Positions 35,208-48,325 of a stretch of 64,000 bases of DNA are shown piece by piece; within the stretch, counting starts at the first letter, position 1, and the number at the start of each line of letters is the position of its first letter. The notes under the pieces were generated by a model. The model ran no database searches, was not told where the DNA came from, and worked only from the letters and a program-made list of their open reading frames with translations. The translations under genes and the position numbers were made by a program. The stretch comes from Spinacia oleracea (Eukaryota; Streptophyta; Magnoliopsida; Caryophyllales; Amaranthaceae), in assembly GCF_020520425.1 (NCBI RefSeq), contig NC_079492.1:143995861-144059860 (forward strand), written 5' to 3'.

Positions 35208-36521
35208 TTCTCACAGATTTGTTCTCATCCTTCAAACGCTGCAAGAAGTGAACAGTGACTAGTATTTTCTATAAACTACAGTACCATCGGGTGTTGTAAG
35301 CTCTACTATTATTTACCTTCAACAATGCTACTGTTCGAGTGTTCGGTATAACTATTGAAATGGCAAGCAATGCCATGATTGAGTCTAACCCTTAGTGAAT
35401 GGAAACAGAATTGAAGATGGCTCTCCGGGCCGGCACAGAAAATCCTGGCCCAGCACAACGAAAAAAGAACATCTACTGGGTTGCATTTTTTGGGGAAAAG
35501 CATGGCCCGACCGGACACGACAAAACACGCTAAATTTAGTAAAAGTAGGCTTAGATATGACTGGCAATCCGGCGCAGTGTGTGGGCCTCGTACGGCTTGA
35601 CCAGCAAATAAGTGGACTTGGCATGGGTTTTGCCCGTTGAGACCCACTGCCCATGGGCTCGGAGCCAACCTGCATCCATCTTTAAATAGAATGAATAAAT
35701 TGGATGCGATCAACTTGAGGCCTTCCCGGAAATAGCGGGTCATGGCCAGATTTTTAGACCCATTTTTCAGTCCCGGTGCGATTTTAAATTTTTGGCAACT
35801 TAAAAACGAAAAACTCGCTATTTTTAGCCTAAGATAGTGGATTTTGAGACTTTAGGCCCAGCCCGACTTTTGATTGAGTGTAGAATAAATAGTACCAGTG
35901 ACTATTTTGTCCAATTTACCAATTTCCTTTGTCGTTCCAATATGCTTCAAATCTTGTATTATGTTGTCATTTTACCCCAAAGTAACTGTCAGCTGATAAT
36001 GTGGTTAGTTTTCCTGAAATATGAACATTTCATTCTTTAACACGCCATTCGCAGCCCATTTGTGAGAGTCTCTTGGCCTCTGGCCCAGAAGAATGCCGTA
36101 AAAATTTGAAGCATATCATAAAATCTAAAAAGCCAGTGGTTTTTGAATAATTCTGGGGCGAAGCTTTGTTTTGTGAAGCATATACCACGAATGATTCTGA
36201 TGGTCCGACATTACAATCAGTGGCAGACGTGATCAAATGTTAATCTGTCCTTTCAAACCAATGTATATAGACTTCATACATATCTTATCTTATTTATATA
36301 AATGATGACTATTCACATTTATCTATATGAAAACATCGCCAATAAAACAAAAATAAATCAAACATTCAATTCAATTTCCAGTGTTGCCAACTAAAAAAAC
36401 CTGTAATTTTTCAACTCTAGGTGAATATAGATGTACAAGTGATCAAGTCAAAGAGGGTTGCAACCGATTAGCACAAAGTGAGCTGAATAAAGTTAAAATT
36501 TGCTGGTCTTCAGACGTTTTG
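35208..36521. other. tail-to-tail intergenic between LRR and LACS
   Basis: Contains the 3' regions of both genes. A GC-richer stretch near 35400-35840 (GGCCCGAC, GGCCGGCAC, GCCCGACTTT motifs) looks like the G/C-rich hAT-like MITEs seen at 53391, but I could not fix its ends. No gene. Confidence 0.4.
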
Positions 36522-39500
36522 TTAACTTGCAGTCTTGTATATGTCATCAATGATATTCTGCATCAAGAGATGTGCATGTAAAAAACATGTAAAAAATATT
36601 CTTAAGTACCACTTCATCTGTTTCTTAATAGATGTGCATCATATTGACTTTTCTTACTATTCATTTACTAACTTTGACCACATTTATTACTAATACGTAA
36701 AGAAAAAAAATTATATTTTTAATCGTTATTGGGCTAATCTAAATATATATTTTTAAAAATATCTAACTAATTTTCAATATACATTTAAAGATATTGATGG
36801 TCGAAATTAGTACTCTGTATGTAAGTAGAGAAGAAAATCAATATGATGCATCTATTTTTTTAACGGAGGAAGCATGAAGTATCACTCTCTCAATTGTTAA
36901 AGACTGGACGTAAAAATTTAATCGTTTTTGGGTTAATCTAAATATATATTTTTAAAAATATCTAATTTTCAATATACATTTAAAGATATTGATGGTCAAA
37001 ATTAGTACTCTGTATGTAAGTAGAGAAGAAAGTCAATATGATGCATCTATTTTTAAACGGAGGAAGTATGAAGTATCACTCTCTCAATTGTTAAAGACTG
37101 GATGTAAATTTAACCATCTCATGTGCAAATAAGTTTCTTCTTACCTGATAGTATTTGAGCATCTGTGGCCTCTTCTTTTTGAATGTCGGGGTTAGAAGGT
37201 CACGTTCAATGTCAAAGGGCATCGGATCCAGATGAATAGCTTTGATGAACTCGAAGCCTTTTAGCTGTTAACATAAAAATGAAATTCAATAAAAAAGAAA
37301 AAACAATACTTATTCCCATCAGAAAGAAATGATGGAGGGGATGAAAGTTGGTCAACAGTTTATTACCTTCTTCTCTTTTCCAATCTTTTTGAGCTCTTCC
37401 AACATGTATTCCTTCGCCTTTGGGTTTTCACATAGAGCATTGAAGTCCCCATTTATCTCATTTGCTTGAGCCCAACGCAAAAGTGCACCCTGGTTGGGAT
37501 TAGCAACTGCAACGAGGAATGATTGGAAACTATTCCCATAGATCCATATCTGAAAATTGAGAAGAACCTATTAGTGTGTATTGATTAACAGCATTTGCAC
37601 CTATAGAATAAAAACATTTTGGACCAGGTACCTTTTTGAGGGGAGATTTCAACTTTTCATTCCATTAAATTTTTACCCGAAATTGTACCATGTATCTATG
37701 TCAACTGATGATGGTAATAACAGGTTATATATACACTAACTATTTTCTGAGATGAGACATGAACCAACTCTTTCAAACAAATAATTCCTTCCCCACTTTT
37801 TGACGTGCCTATTTCCGGATGACAAGAATAAAGAATTCTTTAAGGGTTAGTGCATTAATTAGACAGCATTTTCCCCACCGAGCAGTTACAACTTCTGACA
37901 AATAGTATTCAAACCAGTCTGATGGTCTCACCAGTAATACCAGGTATTAGCAATAGAAAATGCTTAATTCGTTGATTTAGTGCATGTTTGGTATGAATTT
38001 AGGAAAGGAAGTGGATTAAGTGTTATCATTATTTGTTGTTTAGGCTACCCAAGGAAAACAATCTCTTGTATCAAATTAGGGATTGAGAAGGGTAACACTT
38101 TGTTACCACAAGATTGGGAATGGTAACAAATTGGTGGTAATGGATACCCTTCGGAAATGGAATGTGTTATCCATCTCTCATACCAAACAATAGGTAATGG
38201 AATTGGTTAATTGATTCCATTCCCAACACTTGAAAAATGCTATAAATAGGTAACTGTATGTATTTTCTTATAAATTTAAGGATTAACTGGAAACTTTTAA
38301 TAGGCCGCTAAAAGTTGAACCAAATCCGCAGGTAATCATTTTTTTAAAACTACGGATGATAATTTCACTAACATCCTGGTCTGGCAAAATTGTTTTGGAC
38401 ACAGTTTAAAACAGAGATGAGTGACCAATTTGAGGACAAGACTGCATAAATTTCAGCATACCGAGTCAATGGCAGAGCAAAGTCCAAAGATGTTCTCCAA
38501 GTTCTCAACTGCAACATACTCGCCTTGTGAAAGCTTAAAAATGTTCTTTTTACGGTCAATGATTTTCAGACTTCCATCTGGCTGCCACTCTCCAACATCA
38601 CCTGATATATGCAACTTTATCAGCAAGTTATCATAAGAAATATAGGCTGTAGCAACACATTAACATAAGAAAGTTCATTCAAAGAACCTGTGTGGAACCA
38701 TCCGTCAATCATGACTTCCTTAGTGAGGTCTTCTCGTTTGTAATAGCCTGAGAAGAGAGTTTTTCCTCTAACACAAATTTCACCACGCGGTGCAGGGGCA
38801 AGAGCATCATATCCCATCTCAGGGACTGACTCAAGGCATACATCCACATTTGCCACTGGAGGGCCAACTGTCCCAGTCATCTGAAGCTCATTGGGCATCG
38901 AAACAAATGTTCCCGCACATGTTTCGGTTAAACCTGAATTCGTTTTATAATAAGAATATGAAGTTAAAGAAAAGACAAGTTTTAAAAAAAAGCACAGAAT
39001 AGCACTAAAAAGTTACACACTAAAGACCCTATTATCTACAATCCACTGTTTTTCCTCTGCTAAAAATGATACTTTGTTTTCTATACTGGGATACCCAATG
39101 TGAAATCATGAAGAACCCTGAACTATGAAGGGGTGGCAGGCCGGGCGATGTGATTAGAGTTTCAGACAGAGGGACTATTTCAATCATTGCGTAAATCCGT
39201 AATTTTCTTTCATCAATTATTGTTCATTGTTCACAGCTACCAAGCTAAGCTTGGCCTAGTGGAAAGGATTCCAAAGTGTTCCTTAAGGATTGAACCCCCC
39301 TCCCCCCTTCTTCCAAAGTGTCTAGCCCGCTAACCTAGGCTTATCACCTTAAAAAGAAAGTTCTTTTCACAGCCTGAAAATTAGTCATTATCTAATAGCC
39401 AACAAAACAATTCTAATCATTGAAAAAAGTGAAAGCTTCATACATCCAATAAGATCAGGCTTTTCTCTGTCCAATACTGATTGTAGCTGTGTTTCCAACT

Positions 39501-42500
39501 TATTTGTTAAGCTGAATGAGAATTCTACTACTACTACTACTAGTATTAGACATTAATTAAATTTCCATTAAAAAGTTTCATTATAATTATGAAAAAAATA
39601 GTTATGATAATGGTGTTATATTATTACTGTTATTTTATAACACAACCTCTTGACAACTACTACTACGAATTAAATAAATAACAATTGCACGTGGTGACAA
39701 GATAGTACGGAATATATGAACGGTTTTAAATTAATAATAAGTAATAATGAGCACGCCAAAATACGGGTAAAAAAAAATAAGAAAAAATCACCACGAGAAA
39801 GATTCGCACAAACAACAAATAACTGCATAAGTAAGATGGGTCTCTCGGTACTTCTCCACTTAACTATCTGATCGGCGATAGCCCAGAAAAATTCATTACG
39901 TACTCCGAATTTGATACCACTTTTAATACGTGGACTAGAAATATATGTAGTAGAACATACCATATCCTTGCAAGACATAGCAACATGCTACTACACGCAA
40001 AAAAGTTTCCACGTGACTGGCTAGAGGAGCAGCTCCAGATAGTATTAGTCTCACTCTTCCACCTAAACCTTCCTTCACCTGAGTTTAATCACAAAAGGAA
40101 AATTCAAGTTTGAAGAAAACTCAAAAGAACAATAGTTCAAGGAAAAGGAAAAATAAATGGAGTAAAAAAGACATGGATGAAAAGAAAAAAAATCCTACCT
40201 TACTGAAAACAATTTTATCGAAAATGGGAGACGCCTCTGAATGCTTGGCTCCCTTCTTCATGTTACCGAATTTTCTGCACGAATCATATATGTAATGTTG
40301 TCAGAAAAAATGTCATATTTGATGAATGGAAAGAAATCAGATTCAGTGCTGCATGAATTAAGAAGCTAATCAAAAGGTTCACACAAAACTAGATGAGTGA
40401 ATGAACTAACTAAGAGGCATTCCATAATTTCTAATTTTCACTTAAAGAGTAGATTTACCGTGAGTATGCAAACCCAAAAAGTGAGCGTTTCAGCAAACCG
40501 CCAGCACGAAGTTTCTCTTGCAAGCCTGCAAGGGCAGCAGTCAGAATCCTTTTTGGTTTATAAAACTCATCATACAACCCAGTGTTACCTAATCCTCCAA
40601 TCACCCCACGAACCGCGAACCGAAAAAGCGATTTACAACATGAAAATGGTATAATTTTGGTCTAATTCAGCAAATTAGGTAGCGAATTGCGAACCCGTAC
40701 CCAATCTCATACTAGCGAACCAGGTAACGGTGATACAACCCATCCCCCCTCCTTTTGGCACCCCAAAGTGAGGTAAAGGAAATTGAAGAACTGAACAACT
40801 AATACGTTTTCCTTTTTAAAAAAAATAAAACAATATAATAGGTTACTGCTTACACCCCACCCCACCCCACCCCCAATCCCAACCCCCCTCCAACACCAAA
40901 AAGCACAACCAAATTAAAGATCTGGATATGAAAACTTCCATAAACCTTAAATGACTATCCCAATAATCAGCCCCTATACAGAAAGATATTTAAATTAGTC
41001 ATTAGGAATACTTAGAACTGAAAAAATTCAACAGAATAGGTACCTGCGTAGATTCTGTCTAATACACGAGGAACAGCACAGAAAACTGTTGGCTTTAATT
41101 CTCCAATATCCTCGAGCATTAACTTGACATCCTGAAGTTCAACACGAAGCATTAATTTTGATAATTATCTTTCTAATCTGCCATAAAGTAAAGCATTACA
41201 TCTCAACAGCTACTCTAGAAACATTACTGCAAGCTGTCACTCACCCCTCTCCAAAATCCTATTCGTGCACCATGTGAAATAAAGGCCTCTTCAATCACCC
41301 GATCAAAAATATGAGCCAGGGGCAGGTATGATAGATACACATCATTGAAGTCCAACTGCAAAATGTTACAAAATAAAATACATAGAAAAGCCTGGAATAA
41401 GCATGACAAAACATTTAAGATTTTGCTGATGAGCAATGACAAAAACGGCACAAGAATCTACTTTTACCTGTTCATTTGCACTTTCTAGAAAGCGATCAAC
41501 ACCAGCGATTAGAGTAATAATACTTTCATTTGATATAAGCACACCCTTTGGTTCACCAGTTGTTCCGCTGGTGTACATTATTGTGCAGATATCACTCTTG
41601 TCTTTCTTCTCCAGTTCATATTGTTTATCACCTCCCTGAAATAAACAAGCAAGCATTTAAAATTGCCATTATTGAAAAAGAGATCCTTAAGGAGCATATC
41701 CAACTACCTTCATGCACAATCAAACAAAGATATTCCATAATACAAGAAAGTTCGTATATGAAAGAACCTGCATTGACCTTATAATTGTGTTGGTCTGTGG
41801 AGAGACATAAAGGGCAATGGTGTAGAAGGGATTTGATCCCAAGTGTTAAGTACCACCATCGGGACTATCTCATCCCTCTTAAAGTCTTATATGTTTAATT
41901 ATAGGACAAGATTATTTTAGTCAAATAGCCTTTATTTTTAGTAGATTACAGGTTTCCTCAACCCATGTTCTATGAAGTACAAACTTATATGAAGTATGTA
42001 TAATTTATATACGAAGTACATATATATGGAGAAAACAGAGGAAGTGATATGAAGCCACAGAATATAAGGAGATATAGAATATCATCAAAGCACATAACCA
42101 TGAAAGCCATCACAAAACTGCAATACGTTAACGATGCTCATATATAAACAACATTCTTGTAATGTCAAATAACTATGCTACGGCAAAACACCTTTATGTG
42201 TTGCATTCTTGGAAGAACATAATAGGTGATTAGGTGGTACCTTTCAACACAGCTCTGAGGGCTTGTCAGTGAATAAATCAGTCAGTCAACAATCAAAGAT
42301 AATGAAAGAAGCAACATCCAATTTTAGGAAAGCAGTAATGCCTGAAGACAAAAGGTCGAAACATTATCCAGTATCCAAATGCCACTTACCAATTGCAAAA
42401 AGTCATCCCAACTATACATCTGCAAACCAAGTTTTTCAACTTCTTCTTTCTGCTCAGGTGTAATCTTCCCAAAGCTAACCAAAGCTGCAAGAGAACTCAC

Positions 42501-45500
42501 ATATAGAACTCCATAACAATAATAAGAAAAAGTTCAATCAAATAAAACAGCAGAAGAGAACTTACTTTTCAAGTACTTTGATGCGTTTGGCAAAGTTTTA
42601 ACCAGCTGAAAGCGAAGTAAAGAAAAAGACAAACTCATTACAAGCACAACATTGCATTGATTATGGAGAAGTAGATCTTTGTTTAGTCATCATTCAGTCA
42701 ATGATGAATACAATCATCTATTTTCAGGGGCGGGGGGATAGATGTAAAATTATGAAGTATGTAACAGTTACACTATCATTAGCCAAAAAGCCATCAACAG
42801 GTTGCTCGTGCTATTCGAAATATTCAAATTTTCAAATAGTTAACTTTTTTATTGCCCGCATTGGCCGCATAAGAATCAAGGCCAGTCATGTACCTCAGGA
42901 ATCTTTTTCTCTTCTACAAATGCAATTGAAATTTCTGCATGGCAAATTATATATTCCACAGCACCAGCCCCTACAGATTGAAAAGAGTTGACAGAAAAAT
43001 ACATTATGAATTAAAACTGCAAGTTCATGGTATAAAACAGCTTGAAAGGATAACGATATGCAACAGGAAATCAGACATTTTTCATAATTACTGAAAGCAT
43101 AGTCATAGATCTTCATAAAAATACAAACTTACCCAAAGTGTCATACAAAGGAACACAATGAACTCCATGGGCATTGCAGGCCTGTAAAATGCATCAATAT
43201 TAGAAAGCTAGTAACGGCAATGTATACAAAATGCTGGTGCTGCCAGCCTCCGATTCACAATGCAACAAATGTAAATTGTCCCTTGTAAGATGGGTGGCCT
43301 CAAACCACATAAATACATTTCCCACAAAGGAGAAGAAGCGAAGGAATGGGAGAAGAATTATGTACCTCCATGCTCATGATCCACTCTGCACTGTTTGATC
43401 CATAGATACCACAACGTCCTCCCTAACAGGAATATACATTATACAACTATGAAAGAACTGCAAAAGAACATTTTCTACATGCAGGGTTTGAGCACGAAAA
43501 TACAATGAACAAGTAGATTTGTAGTGTCGAGAATGATGGTAACATTTTTTTTATACGAAGTACACAAATTTTTGTATTAGTTGAAGCCATCAACGGGATA
43601 GTTGGAGCTAATAGTCCCCATTATCAAATGAAAATACTAGCTAGCCAACTACTACTGAATACGACCCACTCGAGAAAGCTCACGGGGCTTACAAAATGTT
43701 AACAAATGATTATCCAAGAGATAGCTTACCAATCCGACACCACAGTGACGAATAGAATTCCCCACTTTAATGACTACATCATACACCTCCTTATAAGTAA
43801 GCCATACATATTCTCCAGCCTGCAAAGACAGAACAAACAGTGGAGCTTGTGGATCCATATCATGCAATGCAATTATGCAAATATCATAATGTTATTGCCA
43901 CATAGACTAATAGGAGAGCAAGGGTCACATACTTTTCCATCCACAATCTTACGATGACCAAGCATTGGATTGTTAGGGTATTTCTCCACGGACATACTGC
44001 AGCAGAAGTGTGTAAATTACTTCAATAAGCCGGATCTCATGCTTGAACTCATACTAGAAAAATCTTACAAAAAATAATACTGCACAAGCATTAATTCTGA
44101 CTGGATGCTAAATCAAGTCAAGTATGTACCTAGTAATTCTATATATAAAAACTGGACAGTTAAACATTACTCCATAAATCATTTTAACAGGGCAAACACA
44201 ACATCTGGGCAATAGGAGGAGAAAAGCGAGCAGAAAAGCGCAAGGAAGGAAGTTGTAGAGAAGCCCTAACTACGAAGTACAAGTCAAAACTATGGTAATT
44301 CACAACACGAGATAACCAATGGTTGTATGCTAAATTGCTACCAGATCCCTGTGACAAAGATCAGATTGAGTCAAGGATCCACGGGTTGAGTACACTTAGT
44401 TCCATCTTACTGTTGGTCAATAAAACACTCAAGTCCAATGCAATATATCCAGGCATCCAGTTGCTGGTTTATCAAACCTTAACCGTGGGAGGTAGTTCCT
44501 ACAGGGATTGTTTCATTTTCAACCCCAGAAGGGGAATATTTGACAAGAAACTAAAGACCACTTCCTCCTAGCCATCCAAATGTATCCTTCCTATGCACAA
44601 GGTCAGGGGTGTTCTTTTCCAGCCTATGGTACGTACATTTAGTTTCAAGTACCTAACCCAAGTGCATGTCAAAGTGTCAAACTAGTCCGGGTTCCAAAAG
44701 TGTGGCTAAGTAACATAAACAGAAATTTGTGTAAAACCACTTAGGCGACTTAGCCATACAACACTTGTCAATAGGAGGACAAAAGAAGCATGAAACGGCA
44801 TAGAATCAAATTATAGTGGAGTCTGAACTATGAAAAACTAGACAAAACAAAAGTCTTCCAAAAGATAATCAAGGGTTTTAAGCGACTAGAGTCTATGACA
44901 AGGATCAAATTGAGACAGAGGATTCAGAGGTTGAACAAGGATGTTTTTCAGGATTTTAAACAATAATTGGACATCAAAACATTCCAAATGCCCAAGACCA
45001 ATACCCGTATATCTTGCTACTGTATCATTGGACCTCAACCTTGATACGTAGTTCAAACTTCCATTACAGAGTCCCGAAAACATAGCCTACTTTGATTCAA
45101 TTCCATTCCCTGCACAGGGAATCTTTGACAAAAAGCTTGAAAGAAATTGCTTCAAGGAATACAAGTGATTCCATAGAGACACAAGGTCGGGACTCAAGAG
45201 TGTCCACTCAACACGATCCATGAATTTCAATATTAAGCAAGTTTGTGAAGCAACATTAAGGTAGACGCCTTTCAAACTACAAGGAAGCTGCAAAACTTGC
45301 AACCAATGCAAGATGGGGTCACTCTTTGGTTTGTTAGGTACATTATTTCACGTATCCCTACCAAGTAAATGCCATTTCCCTTTTTTCGTACTTACTTACA
45401 ATATACCGGCCATCTACGGTCTACTCAGGCAGTTAGGCAAGCGAATCGAGCCAATCAACATAATAGCAAATTCTAATACCAGTCCACCATTCAACCAAAA

Positions 45501-46078
45501 TCAAGACTAACAAACTAGCAAATTAATCATTTCTAAAAGAAGAAAATATGATCGAATCTGACCATGCAAAAATTTCAACAATATTATCAGCGTAACATAG
45601 ATGAGCTAATACTAATCACCATGCTTAATGAAATTAATCCATATCATAACAAAAAATTAAGGCAACGCAACTTGAGTTAGCATTTCACAATTACACGAAT
45701 TACATAATTAGATAGATTTATTTGGTGTAAAACATAATTAGATAGATAATCACATTATACATTGTTCTAGTAAACTGATTTCAATTAACAAAAACCACAA
45801 CAGAAGCAAATCTCTCTCAATCGCAAACAAAAATCGATCAAAAAATAAAAAAGTCAAAGTTCACCAGCTTCGTCAAAACAAAACGAAGAAAAACAGAAAG
45901 TCAAAGGAGAGAAAGAGAGAAACCGAAAGATATCCCAGCACGTCTCCATGCCAGGAGGAGGTTGAGGAAATCCGTCTTTGGCGAAGACGCTGCGATAAAC
46001 AGGTCCGACGGAAGGTTTACCGTCTTGCTCCGGCTTCGCAGGTTCGATCTCGTAGATGTATTTCTTAGTCTCCGCCAT
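36522..46078 (-). CDS. LACS: long-chain acyl-CoA synthetase (LACS3/4/5 clade-like)
   Basis: Nineteen exons join in phase to 659 aa, the usual LACS length: 46078-45924, 43996-43933, 43819-43730, 43422-43366, 43181-43133, 42970-42894, 42605-42566, 42484-42390, 41635-41468, 41355-41245, 41131-41044, 40525-40459, 40274-40199, 40078-39961, 38933-38688, 38601-38462, 37549-37367, 37264-37145 and 36557-36522. The enzyme activates fatty acids with ATP to acyl-CoA. Seen are the AMP-binding P-loop [10 protein letters not shown] (exon 9), [10 protein letters not shown], the GYGLTET motif across exons 14-15, and the C-terminal [18 protein letters not shown]. The N-terminus, [17 protein letters not shown], fits the cytosol/ER-facing LACS3/4/5 clade rather than the plastid or peroxisome types. 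There is no transit peptide in the standard form. The last exon is only 36 bp. The first exon lies in a 381-bp tandem duplication. Confidence 0.93.
36609..37100. repeat. Stowaway-like MITE partly duplicated in LACS intron 18
   Basis: The left end is CCACTTCATCTGTTTCTTAA after TA. The right end, GATGCATCTATTTT...GAGGAAG, occurs twice because about 194 bp (from 36718) is directly repeated. The second right end is followed by TA at 37067-37068. Confidence 0.65.
39242..39357 (+). mobile_element. degraded SINE (family B) in LACS intron 14
   Basis: TTGGCCTAGTGGAAAGGAT and CAAAGTGTCTAGCCCGCTAA match the SINE at 50231-50439, with large internal loss and a damaged B box. Confidence 0.6.
44336..45150. 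repeat. diverged internal duplication in LACS intron 1
   Basis: Two blocks about 550 bases apart share anchors: TGACAAAGATCAGATTGAG / TGACAAGGATCAAATTGAG and GGGAATATTTGACAAGAAA / GGGAATCTTTGACAAAAAG. Non-coding; old duplication. Confidence 0.5.
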
Positions 46079-46734
46079 TGTTGAAAACCTTCTCTTTTTC
46101 GCTCTAGAAAAAAGAGTAATTTTAGAGTTGGGACTTGGAAGTTGAGAAGCGAGAGATGGAAGGAGGAGAAGAGCGTTTGTTTTGTTTGTACTCCGTATAT
46201 GCTTTTGAGTTTTGATGGCAAGTGGCAAGTTCCGTGAAAGGAAGAGAAAGTGATATAGAGAGAGGCCTACAAAACTATCTTTTTTTTTGGTGTTAGCACC
46301 CGTTTCACCCTTAGGGTTAATCCGGATTCGGGGCGAGTTCTGGGTGGTTAGGTCGTCTTTGGCGAAGACGCTGCGATAAACAGGTCCGACGGAAGGTTTA
46401 CCGTCTTGCTCCGGCTTCGCAGGTTCGATCTCGTAGATGTATTTCTTAGTCTCCGCCATTGTTGAAAACCTTCTCTTTTTCGCTCTAGAAAAAAGAGTAA
46501 TTTTAGAGTTGGGACTTGGAAGTTGAGAAGCGAGAGATGGAAGGAGGAGAAGAGCGTTTGTTTTGTTTGTACTCCGTATATGCTTTTGAGTTTTGATGGC
46601 AAGTGGCAAGTTCCGTGAAAGGAAGAGAAAGTGATATAGAGAGAGGCCTACAAAACTATCTTTTTTTTTGGTGTTAGCACCCGTTTCACCCTTAGGGTTA
46701 ATCCGGATTCGGGGCGAGTTCTGGGTGGTTAGGT
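45973..46734 (-). repeat. 381-bp tandem duplication of LACS exon-1 start and leader
   Basis: 45973-46353 and 46354-46734 look identical by eye. Each unit holds the first 35 codons of LACS, the start codon (46078 and 46459), the leader, and part of a SINE. The unit is 127 codons long and the leader has no stop in the LACS frame, so an upstream ATG reads in frame through the normal start. Confidence 0.9.
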
Positions 46735-46829
46735 TCCATTCCCCTCCCAATTGTTGTTGTGGGGGATCGAACACGAGTTCTCCCTACCAAGTTCAGCCCC
46801 AATCACCACTGAACCAACAAGCAATTGGT
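46660..46829 (-). mobile_element. tRNA-derived SINE, family C, full length
   Basis: On the minus strand an A-box-like GGTTCAGTGGTGATTGGG and a B-box GTTCGATCCCC lead to a tail GGTGCTAACACC plus A-run. It is flanked by a perfect 18-bp direct repeat, AGAGGCCTACAAAACTAT, at 46642-46659 and 46830-46847. A truncated copy at 46280-46353 arose by the tandem duplication, not by insertion. Relatives lie at 54125 and 52236. Confidence 0.9.
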
Positions 46830-46954
46830 AGAGGCCTACAAAACTATGAGTTTTGAGTTCTGGTGCTTTTCTTTTGCAATTGCAATTTCACAAATTCTTA
46901 TATGAGGACTGTCCTCATCATCAACTAATTGTGAGATCAGTTCACACTTGTGAA

Positions 46955-47185
46955 TTTGGCTATGTTACTTCTATAGTTTAGACATGTTACTTTTTTTTAT
47001 AATTTTAGAGGAGTTACTTTTTTAGTTTAGGTATGTTACTTCTATAGTTTATACATGTTACTTTTTTTATACGGAGTAATTTTAGGGGAGATACCTTCTT
47101 AGTTTAGGTATGTTACTTCTATAGTACATGTTACTTTTTTTTATATAATTTTAGAGGAAGTACTTTTTTTAGTTTAGGTATGTTA
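46955..47185 (+). repeat. minisatellite, left part (~73-bp units)
   Basis: Units contain GTTACTTCTATAGTTTAGAC, ATGTTACTTTTTT, TTTTAGAGGAG and TAGTTTAGGTAT. The array is split by the MITE at 47186. Confidence 0.85.
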
Positions 47186-47891
47186 GAGCATAAATAGTGG
47201 TGCTATCTCTTATTTTCCCACTCTTAGTCTCTATCCTCATCCACCTCATTACCACTCTTATTAAGAGTTAGCTATTAAAAATCCCAAGAAATACACTAAC
47301 TCTTATACACTACCTCTTATTTAATTTTTTCACATTTTAAATTTACTTTTATAACAAAAATGCAAAAAATTAAGCATGATATCCCACAATGTGCCACCTC
47401 AACCCCCTCTTATTTTTTAAGAGCTACCTCTTATTTAGAGGAAGTCTCCATCAACCTCTAAATAAGAGGAAGCTAAGAGTTACCTTGATTTTCCTAAGAG
47501 GTACTCCCTCCGTCCCGGAATACTTGACCTGTTTTCCTTATCGGGCCGTCCCTTAATACTTGACCTGTTTCTAAAAATGGAAATATTCTAACAATATTAT
47601 ATTATTTCTCACTCCACCCCTATTAACCCACCTACCCCCTACTCCTTACAAAAAATAATTAAAAATTCAACCCCTACTCTCCCCCAACCCCACCTCTTAA
47701 CTCACCTCCCACTAACTACATTAAAATAATACCCCACTATCAACTACTACCTATTAAATTAAATAAGTCAATTCAAGTCCCTTAAACTCTGTGCCGGTCA
47801 AACCGGGTCGAGTATTCCGGGACGGAGGGAGTAGCTCTTAACATTTATCTCTCCTTAAGAGGGGGCTAAGAGTCATCTATAATTGATGCTC
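47186..47891. mobile_element. Tourist-type MITE splitting the minisatellite
   Basis: Ends GAGCATAAATAG and, from the right, GAGCATCAATTATAG, with TTA duplicated at 47183-47185 and 47892-47894. A Stowaway is nested inside. Confidence 0.75.
47504..47831. mobile_element. Stowaway MITE nested in the Tourist element
   Basis: Ends CTCCCTCCGTCCCGGAATAC, with its complement at the right, flanked by TA on both sides. Confidence 0.85.
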
Positions 47892-47894
47892 TTA

Positions 47895-48325
47895 CTTTTA
47901 TAGTTTATACATGTTACTTTTTTTTATACGGAGTAGTTTTAGGGGAGATACCTTCTTAGTTTAGGTATGTTACTTCTATAGTTTAGACATGTTACTTTTT
48001 TTTTAATAATTTTAGAGGAGGTATTTTTTTTAGTTTAGGTATGTTACTTCTATAATTTAGACATGTTACTTTTTTATATAATTTTAGATGAGGTACATTT
48101 TTAGTTTAGGTATGTTACTTCTATAGTTTAGACATGTTACTTTTTTTTTATACGGAATAGTTTTAGGGGAGGTACATTTTTAGTTTAGGTATGTTACTTC
48201 TATAGGTTAGACATGTTACTTTTTTTTATATAATTTTAGAGGTACTTTTTTAGTTTAGGTATGTTACTTCTATAGTTTAGATCTGTTACTTTTTTTTTTT
48301 ATAGTTTTAGAGGAGGTACGTTATT
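47895..48325 (+). repeat. minisatellite, right part
   Basis: About six further units of the array that begins at 46955. Unit lengths vary with the T-runs and with the insertion of TACGGAGTA in some units. Confidence 0.85.

Noticed and set aside
35309..35743. 144-codon minus-strand frame between LRR and LACS
   Set aside because: It lies in a G/C-rich, MITE-like stretch, with a competing frame in each strand and no domain.
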